From an uncultured Chitinophagaceae bacterium (GTDB lineage: Bacteria > Bacteroidota > Bacteroidia > Chitinophagales > Chitinophagaceae): a stretch of DNA of 64,000 nucleotides. Location of the stretch: the NCBI GenBank assembly GCA_937981995.1, contig CALJNC010000027.1, forward strand, positions 27,151-91,150. Direction: 5' to 3'. This document shows positions 16,762 through 26,065 of this stretch, in pieces. A program made the translations under genes and the position numbers. Within the stretch, counting starts at the first letter, position 1; every line of letters begins with the position of its first letter. A model generated the notes under the pieces. That model made no database searches and was not told the origin of the DNA. It saw only the letters and a program-made list of their open reading frames with translations.

Positions 16762-17616
16762 CTACAATTCAAACTCAATAGGCAGCACAAAAGAATAATT
16801 AACCTTATTCCCTCCATTAGAAGCAGGCGACCAAATGGGCATAGATTTTATAACTCTAGTAGCTTCGCGGTCGCAACCCATACCTAAGCCTTTAAGCACC
16901 TTTACATCAGAAATCTTGCCTTTTGTATTTACAATAAATTGCACATAAACTAGTCCTTGTAGCTCATTCTCTGCTGCCATTTTAGGATACTTTATCCGAT
17001 CGCGTAAGTATTCAAGCATGGCGTCTTCCCCTCCAGGAAACTCTGGCTTTACCTCAGCATAATCAACGGGTGTAGGATCTGGTATAGGTACAACCGCCTT
17101 GGTAGTTGTTGCTGGTCCGGCATTGTTAGGATTCCCACCTGGGTCAATTGCCGTCGTAGATTTACCTACTCCTCCATGACCTGCAGTTCTTGGATCTGAA
17201 GTTGTAGGTACACCCGTTTTATTTACTGCAATTGGTCCTGGATCTTGTGGCTTCACATCCTTTTCAACTGGCTTAGGCACAGCTTTTGTTTCTACAATTA
17301 CGGGTGGTGCTGTTTTGGGTGCAGCATTCTCAAGTATGGGAGCAGCAACAGCTGGCTTAGTACTAACTAAAATTACATCCTCAAGGAGTTTCATTTTTTC
17401 TCCTACATACTCTGGCACATCAGTTATTGGATCTACGTCTTTGTGAATTACATACTGCACTCCATAAAATAATAGAATACTTAATGTAGTAATTGCTATG
17501 GCTTGCCGCATTCTTACAGGATACTCCTTTCTGAGCGCATAGGCTCCATAGTCTTTGTTTTTGCCTCTGAACAATATGTCCAGATGCTCTGTTTCTAAAT
17601 AATTTAGATTTTGCAT
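16762..17616 (-). CDS. tonB: energy transducer TonB
   Basis: 284 aa inner-membrane protein that passes proton-motive energy to outer-membrane receptors. The N-terminus has the Bacteroidota signature FRGKNKDYGAYALRKEYP, then a membrane helix at about 38-52 (AITTLSILLFYGVQYV). A Pro/Lys/Val-rich periplasmic spacer follows, and a TonB C-terminal domain (PEFPGGEDAMLEYLRDRIKYP through YSFVLPIEFEL). ExbB/ExbD are not adjacent. Confidence 0.92.
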   Translation of the reverse strand: MQNLNYLETEHLDILFRGKNKDYGAYALRKEYPVRMRQAIAITTLSILLFYGVQYVIHKDVDPITDVPEYVGEKMKLLEDVILVSTKPAVAAPILENAAPKTAPPVIVETKAVPKPVEKDVKPQDPGPIAVNKTGVPTTSDPRTAGHGGVGKSTTAIDPGGNPNNAGPATTTKAVVPIPDPTPVDYAEVKPEFPGGEDAMLEYLRDRIKYPKMAAENELQGLVYVQFIVNTKGKISDVKVLKGLGMGCDREATRVIKSMPIWSPASNGGNKVNYSFVLPIEFEL

Positions 17617-17926
17617 TGTTTATAGAATATTGGTGAAGTAATTCTATAGCATATCAGTTTTATAGTTTAGTGAAGTACAGTTATTTCATATAATATTAGA
17701 ACGCTCCTTTGCGCAAAAGATTATTTACACATTGTCATTTTATGGTAATAAATTGAATGACGTTACTTATTAAAACTTAACGAGACTTACAGAGGAAATT
17801 GAACCTAATGATGCATTTAATAGTGATAAGCATTAAGACGGCGAATCAGAACATGCAAATAACCCAAGGCCCTGCGAGCCAAATTGAGTTAATCGAAAAA
17901 GAATAGAAAATCGTGCGAAAAGGCTT
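17617..17926. other. intergenic region without a recognisable gene
   Basis: 310 bases between tonB and a T9SS cargo gene, both on the minus strand. I see no reading frame with coding character, no clear hairpin terminator and no strict TAnnTTTG box for tonB. It presumably holds the tonB promoter and leader. Confidence 0.5.
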
Positions 17927-19045
17927 TTACTCCTTTATTACCTTCTGACTATAATTATAGCCTTCAAAATCTGTAATATTCAAAAGATAAACTCCTTTGG
18001 CAAAAGAGGTTAAAGGGATTGTTTCGAGATACGTACCATTTTCAAAAACAATTCTTTTTTTATAAACCAACTTCCCTTCCATATCAGTCAAGGTAAATTC
18101 TACCATATCTAAGATCCCATTTTGATAATCGATTGTAAGGTAATCTCTGGCAGGGTTGGGAGAAATACGTAGGCCAGATTGTTCACTAAGATAAATATTC
18201 AATGCATTGTAAAAATCCTCATTCCCATCGTAATCTACACTACTTAGTCTGTAATAATTATTGCCAATTTCAGGCTTCGTATGTTTATAGCTATACGTAA
18301 TTTGCTCAGTACTATTACCATTAGTTGACTTACTTTCAATGGTAGCAATCTTGGTTAATTTATCAATATCTTGTCCGTGGTATAGGTTAAAATAATCATT
18401 ATTCTCTTCATTAAGGCTAGTCCAACTTAGTTGATTATACCCTGGCATTTTATTTCCAATAAATTTTTGCAACTCCACACCAAGCCCAATAGCCACTGTG
18501 TAAGAAAAAGAGCTGGTATTATCATCTGACAAATTATTACTTGTAGAAGTATTAGGTGAAGGATTAAGATTTACATTAAAACCATTTGTTGGTGCCGCCA
18601 TGGTAGAATTAGATGTTACCTTATAATCAACCGTTATAGTGCCCATACTATTAGCAGGGATTGGTTTATTTTGAGTACCAATCAATGTGTTACCAAAAAC
18701 ATCATATGTCCAAGTAAAATAGGATTGCATACTGCCTGTAACACCATTATTAGGCATAGCTGGATTAGGAACACCTCGAAGTAATGAAATACTTACTACA
18801 TTTTCTTGCCCTACTACATACGGCAAAGCCGAAGATCCTGTATTGCCAAATTCTATAGTAAACAAGGCTGTACCATTATCCTCAGCAAAAGGCATAGGTG
18901 CGGGCGCAATAGACCCATTACTTACATAAGGGTTATATACTTGTGCCATTAAGCTCAAAGGCAGCATAAATACTAGAGTTAATAGACAATTTTTAAGAAA
19001 GGCGTGGCCATTAAAACCAGCAGAGGAGGTAAATAAAGTGCTCAT
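17927..19045 (-). CDS. T9SS type A cargo protein, unknown surface/secreted protein
   Basis: 372 aa. A signal peptide ends near PLSLMAQ. The N-terminal half is a beta-rich domain with extracellular-type composition (VYNPYVSNGSIAPAPMP). From about residue 190 it has the segment often found before T9SS signals (NQLSWTSLNEENNDYFNLY, YYRLSSVDYDGNEDF). The C-terminal sorting domain contains LRISPNPARDYLTIDY and ends FAKGVYLLNITD...KVIKE. Exported through the T9SS and probably surface-anchored. No enzymatic motif seen. Confidence 0.8.
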   Translation of the reverse strand: MSTLFTSSAGFNGHAFLKNCLLTLVFMLPLSLMAQVYNPYVSNGSIAPAPMPFAEDNGTALFTIEFGNTGSSALPYVVGQENVVSISLLRGVPNPAMPNNGVTGSMQSYFTWTYDVFGNTLIGTQNKPIPANSMGTITVDYKVTSNSTMAAPTNGFNVNLNPSPNTSTSNNLSDDNTSSFSYTVAIGLGVELQKFIGNKMPGYNQLSWTSLNEENNDYFNLYHGQDIDKLTKIATIESKSTNGNSTEQITYSYKHTKPEIGNNYYRLSSVDYDGNEDFYNALNIYLSEQSGLRISPNPARDYLTIDYQNGILDMVEFTLTDMEGKLVYKKRIVFENGTYLETIPLTSFAKGVYLLNITDFEGYNYSQKVIKE

Positions 19046-19064
19046 AATACAATTAAAGTGAGGC

Positions 19065-19072
19065 CAAATGTA
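19065..19072 (-). promoter_or_regulatory. -7 promoter element of the T9SS cargo gene
   Basis: Minus strand TACATTTG, 19 nt before the ATG at 19045. Confidence 0.5.
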
Positions 19073-19191
19073 AATGATACAACTTAAAACATAAAAAAAT
19101 TAATACGAAATGAAATGTCAACAACTATAGAATAACATATTTCGGCAAAAGCCTTAATACTACTAACATTGCACCATTAAGATTTAAAGCT

Positions 19192-19728
19192 ATGATTCTT
19201 TCTGACACACGCATACTTGAAGAAATTGAAAAACAGACAATTAAGATTGAACCTTATAACCGTTCTGAGTTAGGATCAAATTCATATGATGTGCATTTAG
19301 GTAAAAACCTAGCTATTTATGTAGATCATGTAATTGATGCTAAAAAACACAATGAGATTGAACATTTTGATATCCCAGAAGAAGGATTTGTATTAGAGCC
19401 AGGACGTTTTTATTTAGGCGTAACAGAGGAATATACCGAAACACATGCACACGTTCCATTCCTTGAAGGTAAAAGTAGTACTGGGCGTTTAGGAATAGAT
19501 ATACATGCCACAGCAGGGAAAGGTGATGTAGGTTTTTGTGGTAATTGGACCTTAGAAATTTCAGTAAAAGTTCCAGTACGAGTTTATGCAGGTATGCCCA
19601 TTGGGCAATTAATCTACTTCCCGGTAGAAGGTGAAATTGAAGTGCCCTACAATAAAAAGAAAGGTGCTAAGTATAGCGGCCAACCAAATCGTCCTGTAGA
19701 AAGTATGATGTGGAAGAATAAATTTTAA
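19192..19728 (+). CDS. dcd: dCTP deaminase
   Basis: Converts dCTP to dUTP for thymidylate synthesis. 178 aa, normal length. Typical start MILSDTRILEEIEKQTIKIEPY, trimer-interface/substrate segment KSSTGRLGIDIHATAGKGDVG, and active-site-region NWTLEISV containing the conserved Glu. The C-terminal GAKYSGQPNRPVES is the nucleotide-covering tail. A separate transcription unit from ccmE, which has its own -7 box. Confidence 0.93.
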   Translation: MILSDTRILEEIEKQTIKIEPYNRSELGSNSYDVHLGKNLAIYVDHVIDAKKHNEIEHFDIPEEGFVLEPGRFYLGVTEEYTETHAHVPFLEGKSSTGRLGIDIHATAGKGDVGFCGNWTLEISVKVPVRVYAGMPIGQLIYFPVEGEIEVPYNKKKGAKYSGQPNRPVESMMWKNKF

Positions 19729-19782
19729 CGCCCATACCCTTAAATATAGTTGCCCTTTCAAGCTTCCAATTGCTTTGCGTCG

Positions 19783-19790
19783 TAACTTTG
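19783..19790 (+). promoter_or_regulatory. -7 promoter element of ccmE
   Basis: TAACTTTG matches TAnnTTTG and ends 4 nt before the ATG at 19795; consistent with a leaderless transcript. Confidence 0.55.
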
Positions 19791-19794
19791 AAGC

Positions 19795-20187
19795 ATGAAA
19801 ACTTCTCACATTATTATATTAGTTGTAATTGCAGCAGCTTTTGGTATAATCGTAAGTATGGTAGGTGATTTTAGCTCAAAAGAAACCTTTGATACCGCAG
19901 CTAAAAAACCTAGCAAAGAATATCAAATTGTAGCTGTTTTGGATACCATTAATCATTCAATGGAGTACGATCCAATTCAGGATCCAAATCGTTTTGTTTT
20001 TTATGCAACCGATGAAGCTGGTAAAACACAAAAAGTAATTTTTACAGGTGCCAAACCTCAAGATTTTGAGCGAAGCGAAAAACTTACTATGACTGGAAAA
20101 ATGGACGGCTCATCTTTTAGATGCAGGGAAATTTTAATGAAATGCCCTTCTAAGTACAATACAGATCAAATTGCAATAGGCACCTAA
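19795..20187 (+). CDS. ccmE: cytochrome c maturation haem chaperone CcmE, CxxxY variant
   Basis: 130 aa periplasmic haem chaperone with an N-terminal membrane anchor (IIILVVIAAAFGIIVSMV). The OB-fold core includes KVIFTGAKPQDFERSEKLTM. The classical haem-binding HxxxY motif is replaced by CPSKY (C117-x3-Y121), the variant described in some archaea and Desulfovibrio-type Ccm systems. The ccmF homologue starts 11 nt downstream. CcmA/B/C genes are not in the window. Confidence 0.88.
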   Translation: MKTSHIIILVVIAAAFGIIVSMVGDFSSKETFDTAAKKPSKEYQIVAVLDTINHSMEYDPIQDPNRFVFYATDEAGKTQKVIFTGAKPQDFERSEKLTMTGKMDGSSFRCREILMKCPSKYNTDQIAIGT

Positions 20188-20198
20188 GATTAAAATAA

Positions 20199-22607
20199 AT
20201 GGAGTTTCAAGGAGAACAACTTATATGGGGAGAAATTGGTCACTTTAGCGTTCTGCTTTCTTTTATGGCATCGCTTATTGGCTGTATCGCTTTTTACCTT
20301 TCGGAAAAATCAAGATTAATAACAAACGAAACCAATTGGTACAAAATTGGTAAGACGAGTTTCTTCATTCATAGCATAGCTGTATTCACTATTTTTTCAA
20401 TCTTATTTTATCTCATATTTAATCATAGATATGAGTATCATTATGTTTGGTCTCATTCTAACAATGAGCTCCCCTTTAAGTATTTACTTAGCTGTTTTTG
20501 GGAAGGGCAAGAAGGAAGTTTTTTGCTATGGCTTATCTGGCATTGTGTATTAGGTGTCATTTTCTTATTACGAAAAAAATCAAAATGGAGTGCAGGCGTA
20601 ATGGCTGTTGTAAGTTTAGCACAGTTCTTTTTAAGCATCTCCTTATTAGGTCTTGTTTTCTTTGGCGAAAAAATTGGCAGTAGCCCTTTTGCTCTTCTAA
20701 GAGAAGAAATGATAAATGCACCCATTTTTCAGCGAGCAGATTATTTAAGCCTAATTAAAGATGGTAATGGGCTTAATCCGCTACTTCAAAATTATTGGAT
20801 GGTAATTCACCCGCCCGTACTTTTTTTGGGATTTGCTTCTACCCTTTTTCCGTTTGCCTATGCAATTATTGGGCTTTGGAAAAATGAATACAAAGATTGG
20901 GTTAAACCTGTTTTACGCTGGGCTTTATTTGGAAGCATGATATTAGGTACAGGAATTATCATGGGGGGCATGTGGGCTTACGAAAGTTTAAACTTTGGTG
21001 GCTATTGGGCTTGGGACCCAGTAGAAAACGCATCGCTCGTTCCTTGGCTTGTATTAATTGCAGGCTTACATACTGTGGTTATTTATAAAGCAACTGGCTA
21101 TTCCTTAAAAGCAACTCTTTTCTTTTTTATCCTCAGTTTTAGCTTAGTACTCTACTCTACTTTCCTTACACGCACGGGTGTACTTGGAGAAACTTCTGTA
21201 CATGCATTTACAGGTGAAGGAAACTATCTTGGCATCTATCTTTTAATATACCTGGGTGTATTTTTAATTGGCGGACTTACTCTTTTTGCAGTACGCTATA
21301 AGTCAATACCTGATCATAAAAAAGAAGAAGATTTAAGCAGCCGTGAGTTTTGGATGTTTATTGGTGCATTGGTACTTATTATTTCATCGGTACAAATAAC
21401 CTACACCACTTCACTACCAGTATGGAATGAAATTTTTGGAACCAAACTAGCTATTACGGATCCTGTTCAACATTATAATAAAATTCAAATTTGGGTAGCT
21501 ATTATTCTAGCACTTGCTACGGCAATGGTTTACTTTTTTAAATTCAAAAAGACTAATTGGCACACCTTCCTTAAAAAATTAAGCATTCCATTTATTGCAT
21601 CTGTTCTTGTTGGCGGTATGGTCTGTTATTTCCAAAAAATCACCTCGGTGCCCGTAGCTATTTTAGCTATCTGTAGCATATTTACCATTATAGCCAATGT
21701 ATATTACATTAGTCAAACGCAAAAATTAAAGATTGCAAAATGGGGTGGCAATATGGCGCATATCGGCTTTGGTTTAATGCTAATAGGCATTGTACTATCT
21801 TCCTATAACAAAAATGTAATTTCAATTAACCACTTAGGCGTAGAGCTTCCTATGGGTAAAGAAAAACCCGAAGAGAATCAAAAAGAAAGCCGAGAGAATG
21901 TTTTACTTTTTAGAAACAAGCCTACAAAAATGGACGACTATTGGGTTACCTATAAAGGCGATACTACCATAGGACCTAACCATTATTATCGCGTAAACTA
22001 TTTGCGCAAAGAAGGTGATAAAGTAATAGAAGATTTTACATTAGAGCCAAACGCACAGATAAATCCTAAAATGGGATTAGTGGCTAACCCAGACACCAAA
22101 CACTATTTGACAAAGGATGTATTCACGTATTTAACTACTGCAATTGATAAGTCTAAAATAAAAGATACTTCGAGTTTTAAATCTCGAAAGGTAAAAATTG
22201 GAGATAGTATTTATTTTGCAAATGGTGTAATGGTATTTACTGGTTTTGACCCAAACATTAGCAACCCTCTTTACAAAAAACAACAAGGCGATGTAGCGGT
22301 TTCTGCTAAACTTGCCATGATGGATTTACAAGGAAATAAAGCAACTGCCTCGCCAGTATATTATATTAGAGATGGAGCTGAGTATCGAATTGTTGACACC
22401 ATGACCAATTTTGATTTAGAAGTACGTGTAGGTAAAATAATACCGTCAGAAGAATCAGTACAAATTGAATACAAACAACCCGAAGCTTTAAATGATTATA
22501 TAACCATGAAAGCAATTGTATTCCCGTACATAAACCTTTTATGGATTGGTACCTTTATCATGGTCATTGGTTTCTTGATTAGCCTGTTCAAGAGATTTTA
22601 CAGCTAA
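20199..22607 (+). CDS. ccmF: cytochrome c biogenesis protein CcmF/CcsA family (haem lyase)
   Basis: 802 aa, about a dozen membrane helices. The haem-handling WWD domain is clear: WAYESLNFGGYWAWDPVENA. Other hallmarks are FWEGQEGSFLLW, the conserved external His (WMVIHPPVLFLGF), and a large soluble periplasmic segment at about residues 555-770 before a last helix. Attaches haem to apocytochromes with CcmE. Likely co-transcribed with ccmE. Confidence 0.92.
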   Translation: MEFQGEQLIWGEIGHFSVLLSFMASLIGCIAFYLSEKSRLITNETNWYKIGKTSFFIHSIAVFTIFSILFYLIFNHRYEYHYVWSHSNNELPFKYLLSCFWEGQEGSFLLWLIWHCVLGVIFLLRKKSKWSAGVMAVVSLAQFFLSISLLGLVFFGEKIGSSPFALLREEMINAPIFQRADYLSLIKDGNGLNPLLQNYWMVIHPPVLFLGFASTLFPFAYAIIGLWKNEYKDWVKPVLRWALFGSMILGTGIIMGGMWAYESLNFGGYWAWDPVENASLVPWLVLIAGLHTVVIYKATGYSLKATLFFFILSFSLVLYSTFLTRTGVLGETSVHAFTGEGNYLGIYLLIYLGVFLIGGLTLFAVRYKSIPDHKKEEDLSSREFWMFIGALVLIISSVQITYTTSLPVWNEIFGTKLAITDPVQHYNKIQIWVAIILALATAMVYFFKFKKTNWHTFLKKLSIPFIASVLVGGMVCYFQKITSVPVAILAICSIFTIIANVYYISQTQKLKIAKWGGNMAHIGFGLMLIGIVLSSYNKNVISINHLGVELPMGKEKPEENQKESRENVLLFRNKPTKMDDYWVTYKGDTTIGPNHYYRVNYLRKEGDKVIEDFTLEPNAQINPKMGLVANPDTKHYLTKDVFTYLTTAIDKSKIKDTSSFKSRKVKIGDSIYFANGVMVFTGFDPNISNPLYKKQQGDVAVSAKLAMMDLQGNKATASPVYYIRDGAEYRIVDTMTNFDLEVRVGKIIPSEESVQIEYKQPEALNDYITMKAIVFPYINLLWIGTFIMVIGFLISLFKRFYS

Positions 22608-22660
22608 ATGACAGCTCGTAAACCAAAAATTATTTATATTTACTATAGAATATCTAAACC

Positions 22661-23206
22661 ATGAAAAGATCTTTTTATACCATATTAGCAGTTTGCTCCT
22701 TCGCAATGCTTAGCATGTTTACTTCATGTGAGCCAGAACCTTGCGACCTTGTAAATTGTGCTTATAGCGGAATTTGTGATGCTGGGTCCTGTATTTGCCA
22801 AGTAGGATACGAAGGAATTCATTGTGAAACTATTGCGCGCGATAAATTTACAGACAATGGAATATACAGTGTAAATGAAGATGGCACACTATCTCCTCAA
22901 GCACAATACACTACTAGCATTGAGGAAGGTCCACAGGTAAATCAAATATTACTAAAAAACTTTAGAAATTTAGGTTTTATTGTTACAGCTACTGTATCTC
23001 ATGATACGCTTTGGATTGCACCACAAGATCATGGTGGCTATCGTATCGAAGGTAGAGGGATTATTACTGGTAAAAATCCAGTAGGACGTCATTATTACCA
23101 AGACGCAATTATTAATATCACATACAAATCAACTAACTTAACTACTATGGCAGTAGATGAGTATGGAACAAATGGTTCTCAGCCTTCTGACTGGAATAAG
23201 AACTAA
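22661..23206 (+). CDS. EGF-like domain lipoprotein
   Basis: 181 aa with a lipoprotein signal (MLSMFTSC, Cys about residue 23). Directly after it is an EGF-like module with spacing C-x4-C-x5-C-x4-C-x-C-x8-C (CDLVNC ... YEGIHC). The remaining ~120 residues form a beta-rich domain (DKFTDNGIYSVNEDGTLSPQ onward) of unknown family. Cell-surface or periplasmic; ligand unknown. Followed by a strong terminator. Confidence 0.75.
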   Translation: MKRSFYTILAVCSFAMLSMFTSCEPEPCDLVNCAYSGICDAGSCICQVGYEGIHCETIARDKFTDNGIYSVNEDGTLSPQAQYTTSIEEGPQVNQILLKNFRNLGFIVTATVSHDTLWIAPQDHGGYRIEGRGIITGKNPVGRHYYQDAIINITYKSTNLTTMAVDEYGTNGSQPSDWNKN

Positions 23207-23228
23207 ATAAAAAAATAATTTTAATTTT

Positions 23229-23256
23229 AGTCACGCATAGGCGTGACTATTTTTTT
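23229..23256 (+). terminator. rho-independent terminator after the EGF-like lipoprotein gene
   Basis: Stem AGTCACGC / GCGTGACT with loop ATAG, then A and a run of seven T. The stop codon of the converging methyltransferase gene (23247-23249) lies inside the hairpin. Confidence 0.85.
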
Positions 23257-24404
23257 GCCAATCGGGCAACAAACAAAGTATCAGCTTGGATTTTTGTACC
23301 ATTTAAATAAGCTGAATCTATCAACCTAAATTCTTTGTGGATTCCAAGAAAAGCTTCTATTACTTCTTCATTTTCTTTATTAAAAACGGAGCAAGTTATA
23401 TAAAGCAACTCCCCTTTTTCTTTCAACCTAGTAATAGAATTCTTTAGGATATCTAGCTGTCTTTTTTGAAAACGATTTACCTCCTTTTTATCAAAATAGT
23501 AAAACTGCTCTGGTGTGCGTGCCCAGGTACCACTACCTGTACATGGAGCATCGCAAATAATAAAATCAAATGCAGCATCACCTAAAACAGTTAATTCTTT
23601 TTCTTTGTTTACGTTAAGCTCAGCAATTGTTTCAGCTTCTAAATTATAAAGCTCAAACCGTTGAATTAAACTACGCAAAATAGTAGCACGTACATCTGTT
23701 ACCGTTAGCTCAACCTTTGGGTATTTGTCTAAAAGAAGAATACTTTTACCTCCACTACCTGCACAACAATCCCATACGCTTTGAGCTTCCTTTAAGGCTG
23801 GAAAAAAGTTACTCGTTTGCTGCGAATTTAAATCCTGCACAACATAATCTTTTGCTTTAAAAAAGCTTTCAAGCTTGGTTTTAGGCGGAAAAGCGTAACA
23901 GTTCTCTGATATCTTTTTACCATTATTCGCTCCTATTGCAACTGTGTATTTATCAACACTATTCTGGCGAAATCGAATAAACACCTGTGGCTCTTGATAA
24001 AATGATAAACGATAATCGCTTGTATTTATTTTAGGCGAAATTTCGTCTTGCGTTCTAAACGTATCTCTCAGTTCATACGTTTTATGTAAGTAGTCAAAGC
24101 GTTCTTTAAAAGGAAGCGAACAATAACCCCCAAGTTCAGCTAAATCTTCCGGCAGAAAATCAAGATGCAAATCACCTTTAAGCAAAAGATAAAAATATAC
24201 TCGCTGCCTAATACTTAGATGACGATTTTCACGTCCCATTCTAAATACACCGTATAAATACTCGGCGATATTTCTACGATCCCTTGAGCCAAATTTTTTA
24301 TTCTTTTTAAAATACTTTTTTAAGAATAAATGCAAAGGTTCTTGACCGTTATATAGCTCAAAAATTACCTCAACCTGTCGTATGTGATGCTCAATAAATT
24401 TCAT
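23247..24404 (-). CDS. RsmB/NOP-family RNA m5C methyltransferase
   Basis: 385 aa SAM-dependent cytosine-5 RNA methyltransferase, probably acting on rRNA. SAM-binding VWDCCAGSGGKS, then FDFIICDAPCTGSGTW with the first catalytic-loop Cys (PCTGSG), and ITCSVFNKENE with the nucleophile-type TCS. The N-terminal ~150 residues are basic and RNA-binding. It overlaps the upstream carboxylase gene by 1 nt (TAATG), so it is translationally coupled to it. Confidence 0.9.
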   Translation of the reverse strand: MKFIEHHIRQVEVIFELYNGQEPLHLFLKKYFKKNKKFGSRDRRNIAEYLYGVFRMGRENRHLSIRQRVYFYLLLKGDLHLDFLPEDLAELGGYCSLPFKERFDYLHKTYELRDTFRTQDEISPKINTSDYRLSFYQEPQVFIRFRQNSVDKYTVAIGANNGKKISENCYAFPPKTKLESFFKAKDYVVQDLNSQQTSNFFPALKEAQSVWDCCAGSGGKSILLLDKYPKVELTVTDVRATILRSLIQRFELYNLEAETIAELNVNKEKELTVLGDAAFDFIICDAPCTGSGTWARTPEQFYYFDKKEVNRFQKRQLDILKNSITRLKEKGELLYITCSVFNKENEEVIEAFLGIHKEFRLIDSAYLNGTKIQADTLFVARLAKK

Positions 24405-26041
24405 TACACTTGAAAAACACCTACATTATGTTCTTCAATTTTGGGATTCATATTGGCTGCTTTGATACCTTCACTAATCACCTTGCGCGTATCACCTGGA
24501 TCAATTATGGCATCTACCCATAAGCGTGCTGCTGCATAATACGGCGTAGTTTGCTTAGCATACTTATCCATTATATCCTTCAGCATTTTCTTTTCTGTTT
24601 CAGGCTTAATCGTCTCTCCTTTTTTCTTCAGGGCCGCAACTTGTATTTGTAACAATACCTTAGCCGCTTGTGCCCCTCCCATTACAGCCAGCTTAGCATT
24701 GGGCCAAGCGTAAATAAACCTTGGATCATAGGCTTTGCCACACATTGCATAGTTACCAGCACCGTAGCTATTACCAATAATCACAGTAATTTTAGGAACC
24801 ACTGAGTTTGAAACTGCATTTACCAATTTAGCGCCGTCCTTAATAATTCCAGCATGTTCACTTCTACTGCCAACCATGAAGCCGGTTACATCTTGCAAGA
24901 AAACTAAGGGCACCTTTTTCTGATTACAATTCATAATAAAGCGCGCTGCTTTATCAGCACTATCATTATAAATTACCCCACCAATTTGCAATTCGCCTTT
25001 GGCTGTTTTTATTATTTCTCTTTGATTGGCTACAATTCCAACAGCCCAACCATCAATCCTTGCATAACCACAAACGATTGTTTTTCCGTAGGATTTTTTA
25101 AATTCTTCAAATTCACCGGCATCCGTAATTTTATTAATTACCTCACGTACATCATAGGGTTTACTATTATCTGCACTTACAATGCCGTAAATACTTTTAG
25201 GTGTTTTGGCTTTTTGAGGCTCAATTCTATCAAAACCAGCTTTAGGCTTCTCGCCTAATTTATTCATTATTTTCTTTACCTGATCAATACATTCTTTTTC
25301 GGTATCAAACTCATAGTCGGCTATCCCGCTAATTTCATTATGGGTTTGCGAGCCGCCTAAGGTCTCAGAATCAACATCCTCTCCTATGGCAGCTTTTACC
25401 AAGTAAGGACCCGCTAGGTAAATTGAGCCATTGCCTTTTACCATAAGCGTTTCATCGCTCATGATAGGCAAATAAGCACCACCTGCTACACAGCTACCCA
25501 TTACGGCTGCAATTTGCGTAATACCCATGGCACTCATTTTAGCATTGTTTCTAAAAATGCGACCAAAGTGTTCTTTGTCAGGAAATATTTCATCTTGCAT
25601 TGGCAGAAAAACACCCGCACTATCTACCAGATAAATAACAGGCAAGTGATTTTCCATTGCAATTTCTTGCATGCGCAAGTTTTTCTTACCGGTCATTGGA
25701 AACCATGCACCGGCTTTTACCGTATTATCATTAGCAATGATCATACATTGCCTGCCGCTAACATATCCTATACCTGCCACAGTCCCTCCAGCAGGACAAC
25801 CACCATATTCTTCATACATCTCATATGCAGCAAAGGCTCCTAGCTCAATAAAATTTGAACCTTTATCAATCAAATATTTTACACGATCGCGCGGACTTAA
25901 CTTACCCTTGGCTTTATTTCGTTCATGGTATTTCTTTCCGCCACCCTCTTCAATCTTATTGAGTTTTTGCTTTGTAGCACTCCAAAGCAGTTTCATTTTA
26001 TCCTCGTTTTTATTAAACTGTAAGTCTTGCTTTTTTGCCAT
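24404..26041 (-). CDS. acyl-CoA carboxylase beta (carboxyltransferase) subunit
   Basis: 545 aa biotin-dependent carboxyltransferase of the propionyl-/methylcrotonyl-CoA type. N-terminal crotonase-fold half (GGTVAGIGYVSGRQCMIIAND; oxyanion region GSCVAGGAYLPIMSDE) and C-terminal half (VFLQDVTGFMVGSRSEHAGIIKDGAKL; GNSYGAGNYAMCGKAYDPRF). Substrate cannot be fixed from the sequence. The biotin carboxylase/BCCP partner is not adjacent. Its -7 box forms one arm of an inverted repeat shared with the aspartate kinase promoter. Confidence 0.92.
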   Translation of the reverse strand: MAKKQDLQFNKNEDKMKLLWSATKQKLNKIEEGGGKKYHERNKAKGKLSPRDRVKYLIDKGSNFIELGAFAAYEMYEEYGGCPAGGTVAGIGYVSGRQCMIIANDNTVKAGAWFPMTGKKNLRMQEIAMENHLPVIYLVDSAGVFLPMQDEIFPDKEHFGRIFRNNAKMSAMGITQIAAVMGSCVAGGAYLPIMSDETLMVKGNGSIYLAGPYLVKAAIGEDVDSETLGGSQTHNEISGIADYEFDTEKECIDQVKKIMNKLGEKPKAGFDRIEPQKAKTPKSIYGIVSADNSKPYDVREVINKITDAGEFEEFKKSYGKTIVCGYARIDGWAVGIVANQREIIKTAKGELQIGGVIYNDSADKAARFIMNCNQKKVPLVFLQDVTGFMVGSRSEHAGIIKDGAKLVNAVSNSVVPKITVIIGNSYGAGNYAMCGKAYDPRFIYAWPNAKLAVMGGAQAAKVLLQIQVAALKKKGETIKPETEKKMLKDIMDKYAKQTTPYYAAARLWVDAIIDPGDTRKVISEGIKAANMNPKIEEHNVGVFQV

Positions 26042-26065
26042 AAATATTCTGATATTGAATTACTC

